Assembly (NCBI GenBank): GCA_039881145.1
Contig: JAYKKI010000016.1
Span: 14,582,501 to 14,646,500 of the forward strand
Reading direction: 5' to 3'
Length of the DNA: 64,000 bases
Source: Druceiella hillmani
Lineage: Eukaryota; Arthropoda; Insecta; Lepidoptera; Hepialidae
Positions within the stretch are counted from its first letter, which is position 1. Each line of letters starts with the position of its first letter. The translations under genes and the position numbers were made by a program. The notes below the pieces were generated by a model, which did no database searches, was not told where the DNA came from, and saw nothing but the letters and a program-made list of their open reading frames with translations. Below are positions 1 through 12,443 of the stretch, piece after piece.

Positions 1-1165
1 CTAACAAATAAACTATTAGTAGTTTTTAATAGTTTCATGAAATAATAGAATAAAGTCAATTCGAGGCAGTATTAAAAAACTATGGCAGTGCCCAAATGTC
101 GTCCAGAAAAATTTATTTTACTACAAAATAAAAAAAAACGTTTTCATTATAGGAAACGTTTTGAAACAAAATCATCTATATTTGACTATTAACAATAAAT
201 GTATGCGGAATACAGTCAAGAGCGAATAAAAAGATGCGTTATTAATTACCCTTCTCTTGTTAAGTTTTATGATAATATTTTGTTATTACCGAGTAATGAC
301 CAACTGACATGTCTTTAAATAAATCTGAAATAACCAAACCGCAAAACAAACACCGATATTATATGTCAATATTTAATTCATCGAAACAAAATTTATCAAA
401 TCCGGATGTCCTTTATATAAGTTTTCAATTCGTGACTGGGAGAAGCTCAAATCTCCTATTTAAATTAATAAGATTCATAACAACCACTAAGGTGACCTAA
501 TGGCATTAGAAATCATTTTCTCTAGGTGTTATTCGATTTAGGATTATGTTTTGGAAGATTGCATGGGCGTTTCATTTCGACTGCATTTGATATTTTTTTT
601 CAGATTGATGTCTTAAAAATACGATCTTATAAGTCATGAAGTTACGTGAAAGGAAAAGTTGCACAGGATTCACATCAGATTAGCGAGTTTAATATTCTTA
701 ATTCTAAAATTTCAATTAGTGTCTGTTAAAAATCTGTTAATATATTATTAATTTTGATTAATAGTAATCAAGATTAATAATATATTATATATAAAAATAT
801 TTGCGATGCAATTTTTCATAATAACCAATTTATCTCATAATTATCAAAAGAAATCTCAAAATTGTGTGTTTGTTTGAAACAACTTTTGAAAATATCTATC
901 GGTTTTTAGTTGTGCTTTATTTTTGTAGAAAATAAATATTGCATTAGTTCAACAAGGCATTTTTCGTACTGTTTCTTCCATGCTGTATTACATAGCTTAT
1001 GTGCGGAACTGAGTGGGTAGCGTTTCAACTGAGTAAGAACAAAAGTTATTCCTAATATTTGTGCAAAATTTTTTTAGAACTATTTCTCTAAACGCATTTA
1101 AAATTTCATAAAAATTTTACTGCAATTTTTCCCCTGATAATTTTTGTTCCATACATAACTCCCTC

Positions 1166-1202
<37 letters not shown>

Positions 1203-1222
1203 GACATATATATATATACATA

Positions 1223-1302
<80 letters not shown>

Positions 1303-1303
1303 A
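1166..1303. repeat. (TA)n microsatellite with CATATATATG interruptions
   Basis: About 138 bp of near-pure alternating TA with interspersed ACATATATATGT motifs, so it is self-complementary. Reading frames made of Tyr-Ile repeats on both strands come from this tract and are not genes. A shorter TA tract lies at the matching place in copy B (29485-29539), and both are followed by the conserved stretch with AACCACAAGTCACCTTTTTT. Confidence 0.95.
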
Positions 1304-2331
1304 TCAGGCTAAATTCATCTTTTAATAAGTTTTCATCGATAAACTTGAAAGAATTTTCGTTTCCTAGTTTTCCACTAAAACCACCAGAAGCCACAAAACC
1401 ACAAGTCACCTTTTTTACTTCATATCTATATACGTTTACCATATGCTTGCCATAGTAATATTTCATTTTGAGAAATATAATTTAAATATAAATTAGACAA
1501 TAGCATAATAATATAAATAAACAGCCTGTCAGCGGTAAACAACCCGTCAGGGATTAAACATTTAAGATTTTTTTCAAAAAGAAATTAATGAGCTATTTCA
1601 ATTATTCGGAACAGATAATCTGTTAAATTTGATGTTTTTTTTAAAGAATAAGGCAATCTTAATGAAAATAAGCTGATTAAAAGTTTAATTCCATATTAAT
1701 ATTATTCTAACAATTTGGCCTCTACTGTTTGTTTTTCCGGCATTTGTTTTTTGACATAATTTTATTATTTCATTTGCCAGTTTCCAGCTAAACCTTGCAT
1801 TATAACATAATGAGATGAGATGTTTTTTATGATACAAAATTTTGAATTTTGATAGATTATAACGAACGTGTAAGTCTGAAAATAATTCAATTTTAAGATT
1901 TTATGTGCAAGAGCAATTAAGCATAAGCAAGAAGAAATATGAATTATTTTTCCACGTAATCTCTATTACAACCGGTGTAATATTTCATTCGTCAAAACCG
2001 TTGTGTAAACTACTGTAACTACTAATTTTTAGGAATCTCTTTTACAGTTGTCTCTTCCACTAAGCGATAAGCCTAGACGAATGCCACATGTATACACAAT
2101 ACGAATATTTCGAAGTTGGTATGGAATTTTCGGGAACATTTCAATTACAGTGTCCAAAGTCGAGATTGAAGTTCAGAGAATTCATTATGGCGTCACATAC
2201 GTTGAGAGACTTTAAAACATTGGTGTTTTATACGATTTTTCTAAAGGCCGTAACGATTCATGAAAATAAAATTTTATTTATTAATTTTTTACATATAAGA
2301 AAAAATATTAATATTTATTCGGTTTCATTCA

Positions 2332-4539
2332 ATTACTCGCGTGGGATGTTTTTCACACCATTGCGTTTTTGAAGCGTTGTAACTCGGCCATTTTTAAATT
2401 TAACATAGCGGCGTTCCCAGTAACTGCCTAAATATTTTGCTTCGCATCGTGTGGTTGTATCAGGAGATGGTGTCTTGGATATATATTGCCCACGCGAGTG
2501 TCAGTGTGACTTTTTTTGATAAGTGAATTTTACCACTGTGTATTTTTTGTAGTGGATAATAATGGTTCGAAACGTTGTGTTTTTTGCTTATCCTTAATTA
2601 TTTTTTTAGGTTAATGGCACGTTAGCGGCTAACTGACTACCAAATTGCTCAAAATTGATTAGAATAGGAGGAAGAAAGCATCATAGACAGTTCCGATGAA
2701 GACGAAATTGAGACTGAAATGATTCAAATTGACCACGACTCAGAATCTCAAGAAACTGCCAATAAAACGGACTCGGAATTGAATAGTGATGATATTGAGT
2801 CAACTAAGAGAATGTAATCAATTTTACATATCAGAAAATAAAAGCACAAAGTGGGCAAAATAGCCGTCACGTACCAGCGTCCGAGTTGGTGTCACAGTAT
2901 TATGAGGGAAACATCCGGGGCTAAGGGAACAGCCAGAGCAATTAGTACAATTTTAGATGCATTCCTTGTATGTTTTCCAAAGGTAATGTAAATTTCGTAT
3001 TGCACTACACCAACGATTACATAAAATCAATTCAAGGAAAGTTTCAACGCGGCCGTGATTGTAAAATGCTAGAATACGAAGAATTTCTGGCTTAGTTAAG
3101 TTTGCTTTACATGCCTGGTGTGCCGCGTTATTCTCAATTGAATTTCAAGGATCTATGTGCTACCGACGAACACGTATCGATTTTTTTTAAATATAATGTC
3201 GTTCAACAGATCTCTTTTTATAACAATGTGTATTCACTTTGATGATAAAAATACTAGAACAGAAAGACAACTGATAGATAAATTGGCAGCAGTAAGGGAG
3301 TTCATGATGAATAATAATTTTAACTCAAATGATTTTGCGTCTAAAAATATCACTCTTGGTGAATAATTACCTGCATTTCGAAGTAGATTTTCTGGTTTTG
3401 TTTATATGCATAACAAGCCACTTAAGTATTGCATAAAGCGTTATGCTCTCGTAAATTCCAAATTATTTTATCTATTGAAATTCAAAAATTATGCTGGAGT
3501 ACAACCTGATGGTCTGTATTGAATGGCAAATGATACAGTGAGTCTGATGAAGCGGATGATCGAACCGGTCTCAGGTACTGGGCGAAATATCACGATGAAC
3601 AATTGGTTTACTATCGTTCCTATTGGAAATGCACTTTTGAAGGAACACCAGCTCATTACGATTGGAACTGTTTGTAAGAACAAGTCAGAAATAATACTTT
3701 GCTTCCTGGTTAAACTAACCAGAGTTGAGCAATCTAGTTTATTTAGATTTTAAAAAGACGTAACTATTTGCTCTTATGTTCCAAAAAAATCCCAGGCTGT
3801 ACTGCTGATTTCGTCTACGTTTCGTGACAATGCTGCGGTAAAAAGTGAAAAGAATAAACTGGATATTCTTTGTATTCTAACGGCATAAAAGATGGAATAA
3901 ATACTAAAGACATAATGTGTGCTATGAATGAAGGCACAAAAAGATGGTTAATGGTTATATTTTGTCACCTTCTTAACGTTGCTGGCATCAATGCTTGTAT
4001 CATTTATAAAAATAAAATTGACCACAAAATATCGAAAACGGAGTTTCTCAAACATCTTGCTGTAGATTTGAGAAAAGCATACCAACAAACTTGATCTACA
4101 ATACTACAAATACCCCGGGCCATATAAAAACCTCTCAAGAGAAGTGCTGATCTTCAAGATGCTGGTTCCACGTCCAAAGGCTGTCCACCTACTAAATATA
4201 AAAGATGTCGTATTTGTCCAAAGTCCAAAATTCAAAAAAATAAAATTTGTGTGCGATAAATGCCGGCAGCAGTATCATGAGCATCTATCGTGATCACTCC
4301 ATCGTGATATGTGATGAATATACTAATTAAAAAGTTCCTAGATATATCAATTGATCTCTGTACTAGTTTAAAAAGATGATGATTATGAAGACTGTTACTC
4401 TTTAGTACAACGTTGATACTGTAAATTTTTTGTAATATATATAATACAAAGTTTTTAAGACTGCTTTTTATTTTACCTTTAGAACATATATACCCACGCA
4501 AGCATAAGTGTAACTTTATTAACGCGAGTAACTCAAGTT
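2332..4539 (+). mobile_element. Degenerate piggyBac-family element, near full length
   Basis: Inserted in copy A; copy B keeps an uninterrupted site, with TTAA at 30668-30671. On the right the element abuts TTAA at 4540-4543. On the left the flank reads TTCA (2328-2331), a one-base decay of TTAA. Short terminal inverted repeats are visible: TTACTCGCGT at 2333-2342 and ACGCGAGTAA at 4522-4531. A subterminal inverted motif repeats inside the left end (TCGCGTGGG near 2338, CCCACGCGA near 2488). Between the ends lies a decayed transposase reading rightwards. TTAA targeting and the transposase motifs fit piggyBac. Confidence 0.85.
2672..4295 (+). pseudogene. piggyBac-type transposase pseudogene
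   Basis: The frame is broken by several stops and frameshifts. In order: an acidic N-terminal Asp/Glu/Ser-rich stretch (2690-2815); a core fragment with a HFDDKNTRTER-like motif followed by DKLAAVREF (about 3230-3310); KPLKYCIKRYALVNS (about 3415-3465), where the family has an Asp; SGTGRNITMNNWFT (about 3570-3610), where the family has DNWFT; ISSTFRDN; then GINTKDIM (about 3885-3920), where the family has VDxxDxx. A C-terminal Cys-rich motif (CRICPKSK, then CDKCRQQYHEH after a frameshift) ends near 4295. Three positions usually occupied by Asp, including catalytic ones, read Asn. The gene is dead. An inverted relative of its 5' part lies at 43195-43690. Confidence 0.9.
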
Positions 4540-4649
4540 TTAAGGTTATATGCAATGCAAGAAATAGGATAGCACCTCACCGTGTGCATAATAATTACTT
4601 TCAAGAGAAATTTGAAGAATTTAAAAAGATATCTGTAGAATGCTATTGA

Positions 4650-6480
4650 CATAATTACTAAGAAAAATATCAAACTAGTGGAAAAAGTACTGGAAGACTG
4701 AAATCAGTGCAAGTTGGGCTCCAAAACTACTTTAGGTGATTAAAAACTTCAACGTGTAAAATGTTTCTGTGTGAAAGTAGATAAAAAGATGTTGTTAACT
4801 CTATTGACACCAGAGTGGCGATAGAGTGGCGAGGAGATTTTAGAGAAATGTTATACCTAGATTTCAAAGAGTACATTAATGGAAAATATTTTTTTTTGGT
4901 AATGCATTCTCTGAGAAAGAAAATTGAGGAAGCAAGACGTCTCATGGACTGTTGTTGTTGTGTAACAATTTGAGAACCCGCGCGGACCACTCTTGTTACC
5001 AAATCCTCTGTCCAAGAATATAAATTAAGAATTTGACAACTTATACTAAAGATAAGATCTAACGCTGAATGACTATTATTTGTTTTTCCAATTGAAATCC
5101 GATTTGGCAAGAAATAAATTTAACATAGATGATCACTTCTAGGTAACGGTTTTAGGGTATTTGAAATACAAAATTTTTGAGAAATTTTCGAAGCAGAGAA
5201 ATGTTAATAAAATATTTTAAAATAGTATTGAAATACATGGAAAATTCTTAGGTATTCAAATAATAAGATTGCAATATAAATATATTTGAATTTTATGAAT
5301 ATTTTAAATTTATTTCTACTTTTTATAAGTAGGTCAGCCCCGGTCGAAAACATTTTAACTAGCTATTATAATAAAGTTAAATTATAATAGTGTATAATTC
5401 AGTGTCTGAAGTAACAATATCAATGATTTAGAATACCGCAAACGGTAAATAAATATATTGTAAGAAAATGATCACGCGATAAATTGCTTTTGTGTGAAAA
5501 TACGTAACTACAAAATTGACTAAAATTTCTAAACAAATGATAAACCTTTACTACAAGGTGTAGTAAGATATGAAAAACGTTTACTAGAAGGTGTAGTAAA
5601 CGTTTTCGTTCCAGAGTTTCCGTTTGAAAAACTATAATTTAGATTTTCTTATTATTAATATTTTTCAATTAAGTTACCAATTTACACGGTTTTCCGTATC
5701 CATTGGTATGTTGAGTAATTTAATTTAAAATTTAGTAAAGAGAAGATACTAATTCGGTAATATCAAGCAATTTATTGCTTCATTTAATATTGCGAATGTT
5801 TAATAACATTTTCATTCTTTAAAATTTTATAAGGAATTAATTTTTGAACACAAAATGATACTCATCACAGAAGATAATCGTAAATAGATCCAATACTCTA
5901 TAACCGAGATTCAATTACGAGGATTTTAAATCGCCTATGGTAAAATTAAGATATTTCGATCATCGGTTTACGAACGAGCGACTTAATTAATTTGTAAAAT
6001 TAAATATCGAAATTCAAGCTGAGGAACTGCCTCCTAAGATCACGGCTTTGATTAATGACCTGTAAAGGTTCACTGTGAGGTAATTGCCAGTTAATCCTGT
6101 TAATGAAATAATCTCATCGTAAATGAGAATAAAAGTATTCAGCAGAATACGGGGACAATGTTAAATTATTTATTTGGGAATCTTATAATAACAGTCTTAT
6201 AATACGTGCTTTTGGAAAAGAAATTAAATTTCATCTTAAAGGAAATGCTCACTAAAGTGACATGACCTAATATCTGGCAATGGATTTGGTACGTGTTGGA
6301 CACTCATTATTATATTATATATAAACAAAAGTCGTATAATTTTGTAAGACTACGTAAAGCGTGATATTGCAACACCAGTTAAGCTACTCTACCATACTAC
6401 TAGTATTTTTATGTAATATTTAATTATGAATTCATCGAAAGTCAAAACTTTATACATCAATGCGAAATAATAACTAATTG
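4650..6480. other. AT-rich non-coding stretch of copy A
   Basis: No gene is supported. A minus-strand reading frame at 4727-5110 has no recognisable family motif and spans simple sequence, so I do not call it. The corresponding interval in copy B (30790-31880) is shorter and barely alignable by eye. It contains a small hairpin at 5574-5606. Confidence 0.5.
5574..5606. repeat. 13-bp perfect inverted repeat
   Basis: AAAACGTTTACTA and its exact complement are separated by 7 bases (GAAGGTG). A related single motif, TTTACTACAAGGTGTAGTAA, sits just upstream at about 5548-5567, so the hairpin has a neighbouring partial copy. Confidence 0.8.
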
Positions 6481-6488
6481 CAGTTTTT

Positions 6489-6549
6489 GCTACTGGTAGA
6501 GAAGTTATTTAAATTAATTTATAATTTAAATAACTTCTCTACCAGTAGC
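6489..6549. repeat. Perfect 27-bp palindrome, copy A only
   Basis: Arms 6489-6515 and 6523-6549 are exact reverse complements around a 7-base spacer; the pairing continues imperfectly outward for several bases. Copy B (about 31889-31920) has only the right-arm sequence (TTTAAATAACTTGTCCGCCA). The left arm therefore arose by inverted duplication after the segmental duplication, or was lost in B. Confidence 0.9.
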
Positions 6550-6852
6550 CAAAATTGAAATTTATTAAATATAATTTTTTTGCATCTAACTTTCCATGTA
6601 AATGGGCGCATCTAGTACATAGGCATTGAGCATAATTTCATGTCACGTCATTTGTCGTACAGCATACTATATGCCTGTTATGTCTATTAAGTTTTATATC
6701 AGGTTGCTTAAGTGGGCGTTTATGCTTATGTATACTGGAGATGAGATGGTTCTAGTAAAGTCCGACGTGCTTGAGTTGATATGACTTATTAAAAGTACCT
6801 TCGTTGCTTATATTACAAAAAGAATTAATATGAAGTGTTATTATTACAAAAT

Positions 6853-6988
6853 ATTGCAATGAAGCATTTATATAAACGAGGTATTATTATAAAATATATG
6901 AATTGGTCGAAATTTTACATTTAAAAATTTAGCTCGAACTTGGTTTCTGTTCGAACTACATTTTAATATATAAATGCTTCATTGCAAT
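6853..6988. repeat. 22-bp inverted duplication with 92-bp spacer
   Basis: ATTGCAATGAAGCATTTATA and two more bases at 6853-6874 recur exactly in reverse complement at 6967-6988. Copy B (about 32197-32290) has the left arm and most of the spacer but not the right arm, where A has an extra ~80 bases. It could be a MITE-like foldback. The left arm and spacer being ancestral in B favours local templated inverted insertion in A. Confidence 0.7.
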
Positions 6989-8249
6989 CTTGTGTAAAAA
7001 CTATTTTGTAATTGTGACGCCATTGTTTCTATGGCATCACAATGAACTACATTTCATAATATTTATATACATGTATAGACGTTTCATAAACTAAAATTAA
7101 AATCTGTATGTAATGAGAAAACATTACATTAACCAAATCCTGTTATGTAGGTAGCAATAAAACGACAAAAAAAATTAAATGGGACGGCAGAGTAAATGAA
7201 CATTAATGTCACGTGAAAGCAAAAAACGTATAGTAACAATAGATTTTAACAATAATATTCAAACCAACATTTTAAAAAAAATATTCAGCTTTCCTTCGAA
7301 TTAAATGTTCTTATACTCGTAGCTTTTGAGTGTATAAACCTATATTTAATTAATCTTACGATTCACAAATTCCTCGATACTATGTACATCTGGTTAAGGA
7401 AAAACCAAATAAAAGCCACATTTTTCACTAGTTGATTTTATACGAATCAATTTTAAGTCTAGTTAATATTATTTAAATTTTACGAGTCGTTCTAATTAAT
7501 AAAAACAGTATTTAACCGCATATGTGCTCACTTTTTATAATTTTGCAAGATCTAACAGTGGTTATAAATTGGAAATTTGATTTCCATTTTTTAAATTTTC
7601 CACTGTTTCGATGCCTGTAAATTAATATTTTATTTCTAAAATTGACTATACTACCCATTTACAGTTCGTATATTAAAGGCAAAATCTCGACTAGAAATAT
7701 ATTCATATTTTCAATTTAAACTTTTAATTAGAGATTAGATTTAATTAGAAAAACTCTATTTTCTTTCTAAAGAACATAAAACCGGTGTTAAAGTTTAGGT
7801 TTTGAATGATAATTTAACTTTTAACGCATTTGTTTTATTCGTAATTCAAGCAAGTGCTTGCCAGAGGCTTTTTGTTTATGTTACCATATTCCTGTATCAT
7901 TAATTAGTAGATTTGGATGATTTTTTTTATTTCGAAAAGGATTACTTTTGTTCCGTGCATATTGGATTAGAATCTGAATATGAAAATTGAGGATACACCA
8001 TAAAATTACTCAACACTGAATTGCACAGTGCTGTTATAAAGTTTGGATGATATAGCTCGAATGCTAATGGAATAAAACACGAGTAAAAGTGATATAAATT
8101 TCCTATTTAGCAAAACCAGAGCACAGTAATGGAACCGGAAGGCGGGGACAGCAACTTTTCCGTAATGAAGAGAAAATTCTAAGTTTTGTCTCGTTCGACT
8201 TGTCTTGACGTAGCAAGGAAGTAACAAAATAAATAGGTCGTTTTACACA

Positions 8250-8745
8250 GGTCTGTGTATAGCCTACCTACATGGTGAGACTTGAAATCTGCTGCTTTTA
8301 AGTTAGCATTGTGGATCTTAAGCACATACTATAATTGAACTTCGGGTATCAACTCCCCTCTCTGGATATTGTGGGGAGACTACCTACCTAAACCGTAAGA
8401 CTTGATTATCTGGTCTATTTAATTTATTATTTTATATCTGAAGCAGAGACTCTGATTGAACTTTGACTTTCAACTCTTCAATCTTGAAGCTGGAGAGGTA
8501 CCGCCTACATAGATCGTGAGGAAACTTAAGGATCTGTTGTATTTAAATTTATAATGTGGGATGTAAAGACAGACTGTATCATTGAACCCCGGGTTCTAAC
8601 ATCTCAATCTTGGTGATGGAGGGGTAGTGCCTGCCTGTACCATGAGATCTGAGAATCTGTGGTTAATTAAGTTAATTATGAGTCTCAAACTAAGACTCTG
8701 CTATTGAACTATATATTCCAAATCTAGTTATATAGTTTTGAGGTT
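8250..8745. repeat. ~122-bp degenerate minisatellite, about 4 units
   Basis: The repeated marker GAACTTCGGGTTCCAACTC (degenerate) occurs near 8338, 8458, 8584 and 8706, giving spacings of about 120, 126 and 122 bases. Each unit also carries GTGAGACTTGA, a (A/T)-rich middle and a CTCAAGCAGAGACT-like segment. The same family is expanded in copy B at 33745-35100. Units are strongly diverged, so the array is old and no longer homogenising. Confidence 0.85.
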
Positions 8746-9268
8746 GTGGGGATACTGTTAGTTTTATAAAATCGATAGTCGAGTAATAAAAAAATGGTGT
8801 CAATTATAGCCATATTAATTATTGTGATGCCGATTTTGCTTGGCAAATATTTTGTTTTCCTGTCGATTTATTTTAGACTATGTGCCTTTGTATACATATG
8901 AAAAAGATTTTTCCAATAGAAAAAACAAATTTCGTCAAGTTTTTATGTTACCTCATTTATACAATGCTTTAAGTTAATAAGTAACTCGATATCCACCGTG
9001 TAATTTTCTTTCAAAATAAAGGTTTTGCAGACTAGAAAGTCTAAAATTTTACCAGCATATCTAAAATGAATTTTTGATCAATTTTTCTCTTGTCAGTCAG
9101 TAAGTTTCATGAAACATAACTATATTTGAAATAGAATGTTCTCAACGTCCAAGTGAATACATACATTAAGCGTTGAGACAATTATAATTAACACTTCAAG
9201 AGCTCAACTTTACAGCTTCATTTTCAGACTCAATATATTTTTGTAATTCAAGTGGCGATTGTCGAAGA

Positions 9269-9297
9269 GCCATCAAGGACATCTAGTCCTTGATGGC
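9269..9297. repeat. 12-bp perfect palindrome, copy A only
   Basis: GCCATCAAGGAC at 9269-9280 and its exact complement at 9286-9297 flank the 5-base spacer ATCTA. The aligned part of copy B (around 39120-39155) shows no matching hairpin. Confidence 0.8.
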
Positions 9298-9553
9298 GGC
9301 TCTGTTCTTCTTTTGTTTTTCAATATACAACCGCCGATACTAAGTACTTTTTTTTATGAAAATCAGATAAAAAAGAAGTCTTATTTAGAAAATATAACGT
9401 GGAGAAAACCACAATGCTTAAAATCATTGTCTCGTGCTAATTTTAGTAACAAAACTAAATTTAGTAAAAAATTACGTTTGATCACTTTTTTCCTCATTTG
9501 TAAATTATTTCCGTTCAAGTGTTTTAGGGGTTTCCCAAACTATATCATTTTAT

Positions 9554-9607
9554 AAGAATTTAAGTCAATTCAAAATTGAGTTTAATTTTGAATTGACTTA
9601 AATTCTT
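9554..9607. repeat. Perfect 24-bp palindrome, copy A only
   Basis: Arms 9554-9577 and 9584-9607 are exact complements around a 6-base spacer. Copy B (about 42183-42230) carries a single arm-like sequence starting AAGAATTTAAGTCATATTG and then continues into shared flank. The palindrome is therefore a copy-A gain or a copy-B loss. Confidence 0.9.
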
Positions 9608-9959
9608 TTAATTCTTAGCTCAGAACCTTGATATCCAAATAAAAGTATATTTAGATATGATTTTTAATAACTTTCCTCTCTCAATGAGAAAAACGTGATT
9701 TCGTATTTAATTAGATCAATTTGAAGAGAAATGTATAAAAAATGTTTCTCAAGAAGTACGAAAATACTTCTCACTTTTTCTGGTAGCAAAATTAATTAGT
9801 CAGCCCGAGTTTTTGACGGTACTAAAGAAAATGGAATATAAAAATTTGAAAGGGAAATAATATTTCATTTAATTAAAAATATTTTTAACTTGATTATCTC
9901 GGAAGTGATTTGTGTAACAAATACTGAAGTTTCTAGTTTTTTCAATTATCTTTTGCGAG

Positions 9960-11540
9960 ACTTTAAATTTGGGTAAAACTACTATATTATCAGTTTCAAA
10001 CAATAGACGCGTTAATATTACTATATCATATTATATATACATAAACGTATACAAACATAACCCGATTTTTATTCTCAACTATTCTTCTGTTCCTTCTTCT
10101 CCTATCCTGTCTCTTTGACGTGTCCCCGTCGATCCATAACTTATTTGTTAATTTAGTTACGATAAGATAAATGTTTATTATATACATCTGTTATTAATTT
10201 ATGTACTATAAAGAGTAGTTAGCTTTATACTCTATCATTCAGGATCTATGGCAAACTTCCATAAATATTTAAGGAAACTTGGCTTATGAGAAAATCTTTA
10301 AAACACGGTGCACATGTAAAAAAATATGAGATCAAGAATAATCGCTATAGTTTACATACAACCTATGTGTGGATTTCCTGAACCCATATTTTCTCATAAT
10401 TTTAGCTTCAGTAATTTTGAAATAAGGGCGAATATATTTTTTAAAAATATTTCAGTATATCTCTAAAGATATAATGTCAAAAATTAATAAAAAAATATTT
10501 TGTGGACTTAAAACAATCTCTTTCAAACGACACTCAATTCTACAAATGATTTTTTTTGGATTACAACTATAGAATATTTAAATAGTCTTTAAAACTCAAA
10601 AATATTTACAAAATTACAGTTTTGATAATGTGCCAATTTCCAGTTTCTACGTCAAGTAATTTTTGAAAAAAAAAGATTGTGACGGGCGGTAGAGAGAAGG
10701 TTGAAAAAAAAAATAAAAATACAAAATCTGAGAAATTGCCCCTATGAAGATGAAGTCACGTATAAGTTAGATATATTGATAAATAAAGAAGCCCGACAAA
10801 GTGACGAATAAATTAACTTGAAATATTGCTGAAAGGTAATAATTAAAATATGTAAAAAGGATTTAATTTTTCAAGAATACGAGAATATCAAAATATGTTA
10901 ACTTAGATACTCGTATTGTACAAGCCGTTACTTATTTTGACTCGATGGTAAAAACAAGCTGACTTTGATATATGTAATCTATATATTGATAAAATTGATC
11001 ACAAATGAATGATAATCGACAAATTTGGAGACTAAATGAATATTGAATTTACTTCAATTTACGAAAGCTCTCTGCGGTAGATCGTGAAAAACCTGAAAGC
11101 TACAATAATAATGTTAACATGCGACGTTCAGTGAAAATAACTAGAACATATTTTGTTAGAATTAATTGAACAATACTTTAAATTTAACATCATTTTTTCA
11201 TTTCCTTAAATATTTTCAAAACAGAAGTTTATTATGAAATTTTGCTGCCAGGAGACGTGATAAAGGTAATAATGTAAATTCAGCAGTCGCGGAATTACCT
11301 TCAAAATTATATAATTATTTATTAAATCAAATAGGGTCCAAATAGTTATTTCCCAAACAGGGTATGAATATATTTTCGCCCTTGTTTTATATACATATAA
11401 AATATTTTAAATTATTTAGAGCGCTTTCACAAAAATCTCCACATGGAACTTTATACTAGTATAAAAATTTTATTATACAATAATAGCCATTGCGAACAAA
11501 ACTCTTGTAGTATAAGTTCTATTCACGCTTTACTGTTTTT
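9960..11540. other. AT-rich stretch, mostly private to copy A
   Basis: Copy B passes from the match of 9960 to the match of about 11540 within roughly 160 bases (42560-42720), so A gained, or B lost, about 1.4 kb. I see no transposon motif, long reading frame or repeat ends in it. Confidence 0.45.
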
Positions 11541-12384
11541 TTAAATATATTCTAAAGCATTTGCTTTATTTAGATATCAATTTTACGTTTTAAAAAACGA
11601 CATAAAAGCAAGTTATAAGAAGTGATGAAACGTAATAGAAGATAAGTTGCAATCGTTTAAAGATGTAAGAAAAAATTTTGCGCATCGAAGTTTTGTGGTT
11701 TTAACTGTATTTTGCCACGTATAAGTTTTTTGTAACAGGAAAACCACTTTAGTGAAAGCTCTCAAGATGTTTCGAATACATTTTAATTACGTTCCAGATA
11801 TAAAGTAAGGGTTGAATCACCTGTACACTATTACGTATACGTGTATTACGACAATGTAAACATGAAAACTAAAGCAATTTATTAAAAAATAAAAATCCTT
11901 TCAATTAAAGTTAATTTCATCACATTTACTATCATCATACATGACCTTTTGTGTACCAGATATGTAACTATATATGAAAACTACAAAATATTTTCTAAGG
12001 ACCCATTAATTGCATACATGAATTCCCATTTACCTATTCGAAGATGTTTATTCGTAATTTCTCCTATCTGTACATATTATACAAATTATATAAATTATAC
12101 TGAGCGATAAAGAGCACATAACAACGGAATAACTATTGTATAAATTTCTTCTAGTACTCTTATATTTCTGAAAGATATATTTAGTGCCGTATACGAATAC
12201 TATTTTATGCCTTTACACGATTATACAATGTCAAACTGTAATTTTTACCTTTTTATATATAATTTAATGTATAGATAGATATATATTTTGTTTTATAACC
12301 GTACTACATGCCTCGTTATTGCAAATTTCCAAAGATGTTCCTCGAAGATATTATTTGCCACACAGTTGCATTAGTATTATATAA

Positions 12385-12391
12385 CTATATA

Positions 12392-12439
<48 letters not shown>
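12385..12439. repeat. (TA)n microsatellite
   Basis: TA tract with one TGTGTA interruption. A (TA)n tract is present at the matching position of copy B (42940-42989), and both are followed by the conserved GTGATTCCGCAGTGAAACGAG-like segment. Confidence 0.95.

Positions 12440-12443
<4 letters not shown>

Noticed and set aside
1164..1466. Tyr-Ile repeat reading frames over TA tracts (also at 22842-23108, 32938-33183, 35385-35645, 53703-53951, 58460-58642)
   Set aside because: Both strands of (TA)n encode alternating Tyr-Ile; the frames exist only because the microsatellite lacks stop codons.
2088..2372. 94-codon plus-strand frame
   Set aside because: Its counterpart in copy B (about 30425-30620) is disrupted by indels and no family motif is present; it also runs into the piggyBac left end.
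4727..5110. 127-codon minus-strand frame
   Set aside because: Longest frame in its area, but no recognisable motif, low-complexity stretches, and no conserved partner in copy B.
8006..8227. 73-codon minus-strand frame
   Set aside because: No motif, no start context, and no conserved partner frame in copy B.
8250..8745. CRISPR-like array
   Set aside because: Units repeat over their whole ~122-base length with no constant repeat plus unique spacer pattern; it is a eukaryotic minisatellite.
9259..9555. 98-codon frame ending LFPFKCFRGF, with a similar ending at 39161-39352
   Set aside because: The shared ending reflects DNA homology between the duplication copies; indels between them break the frame, so coding constraint is not supported.
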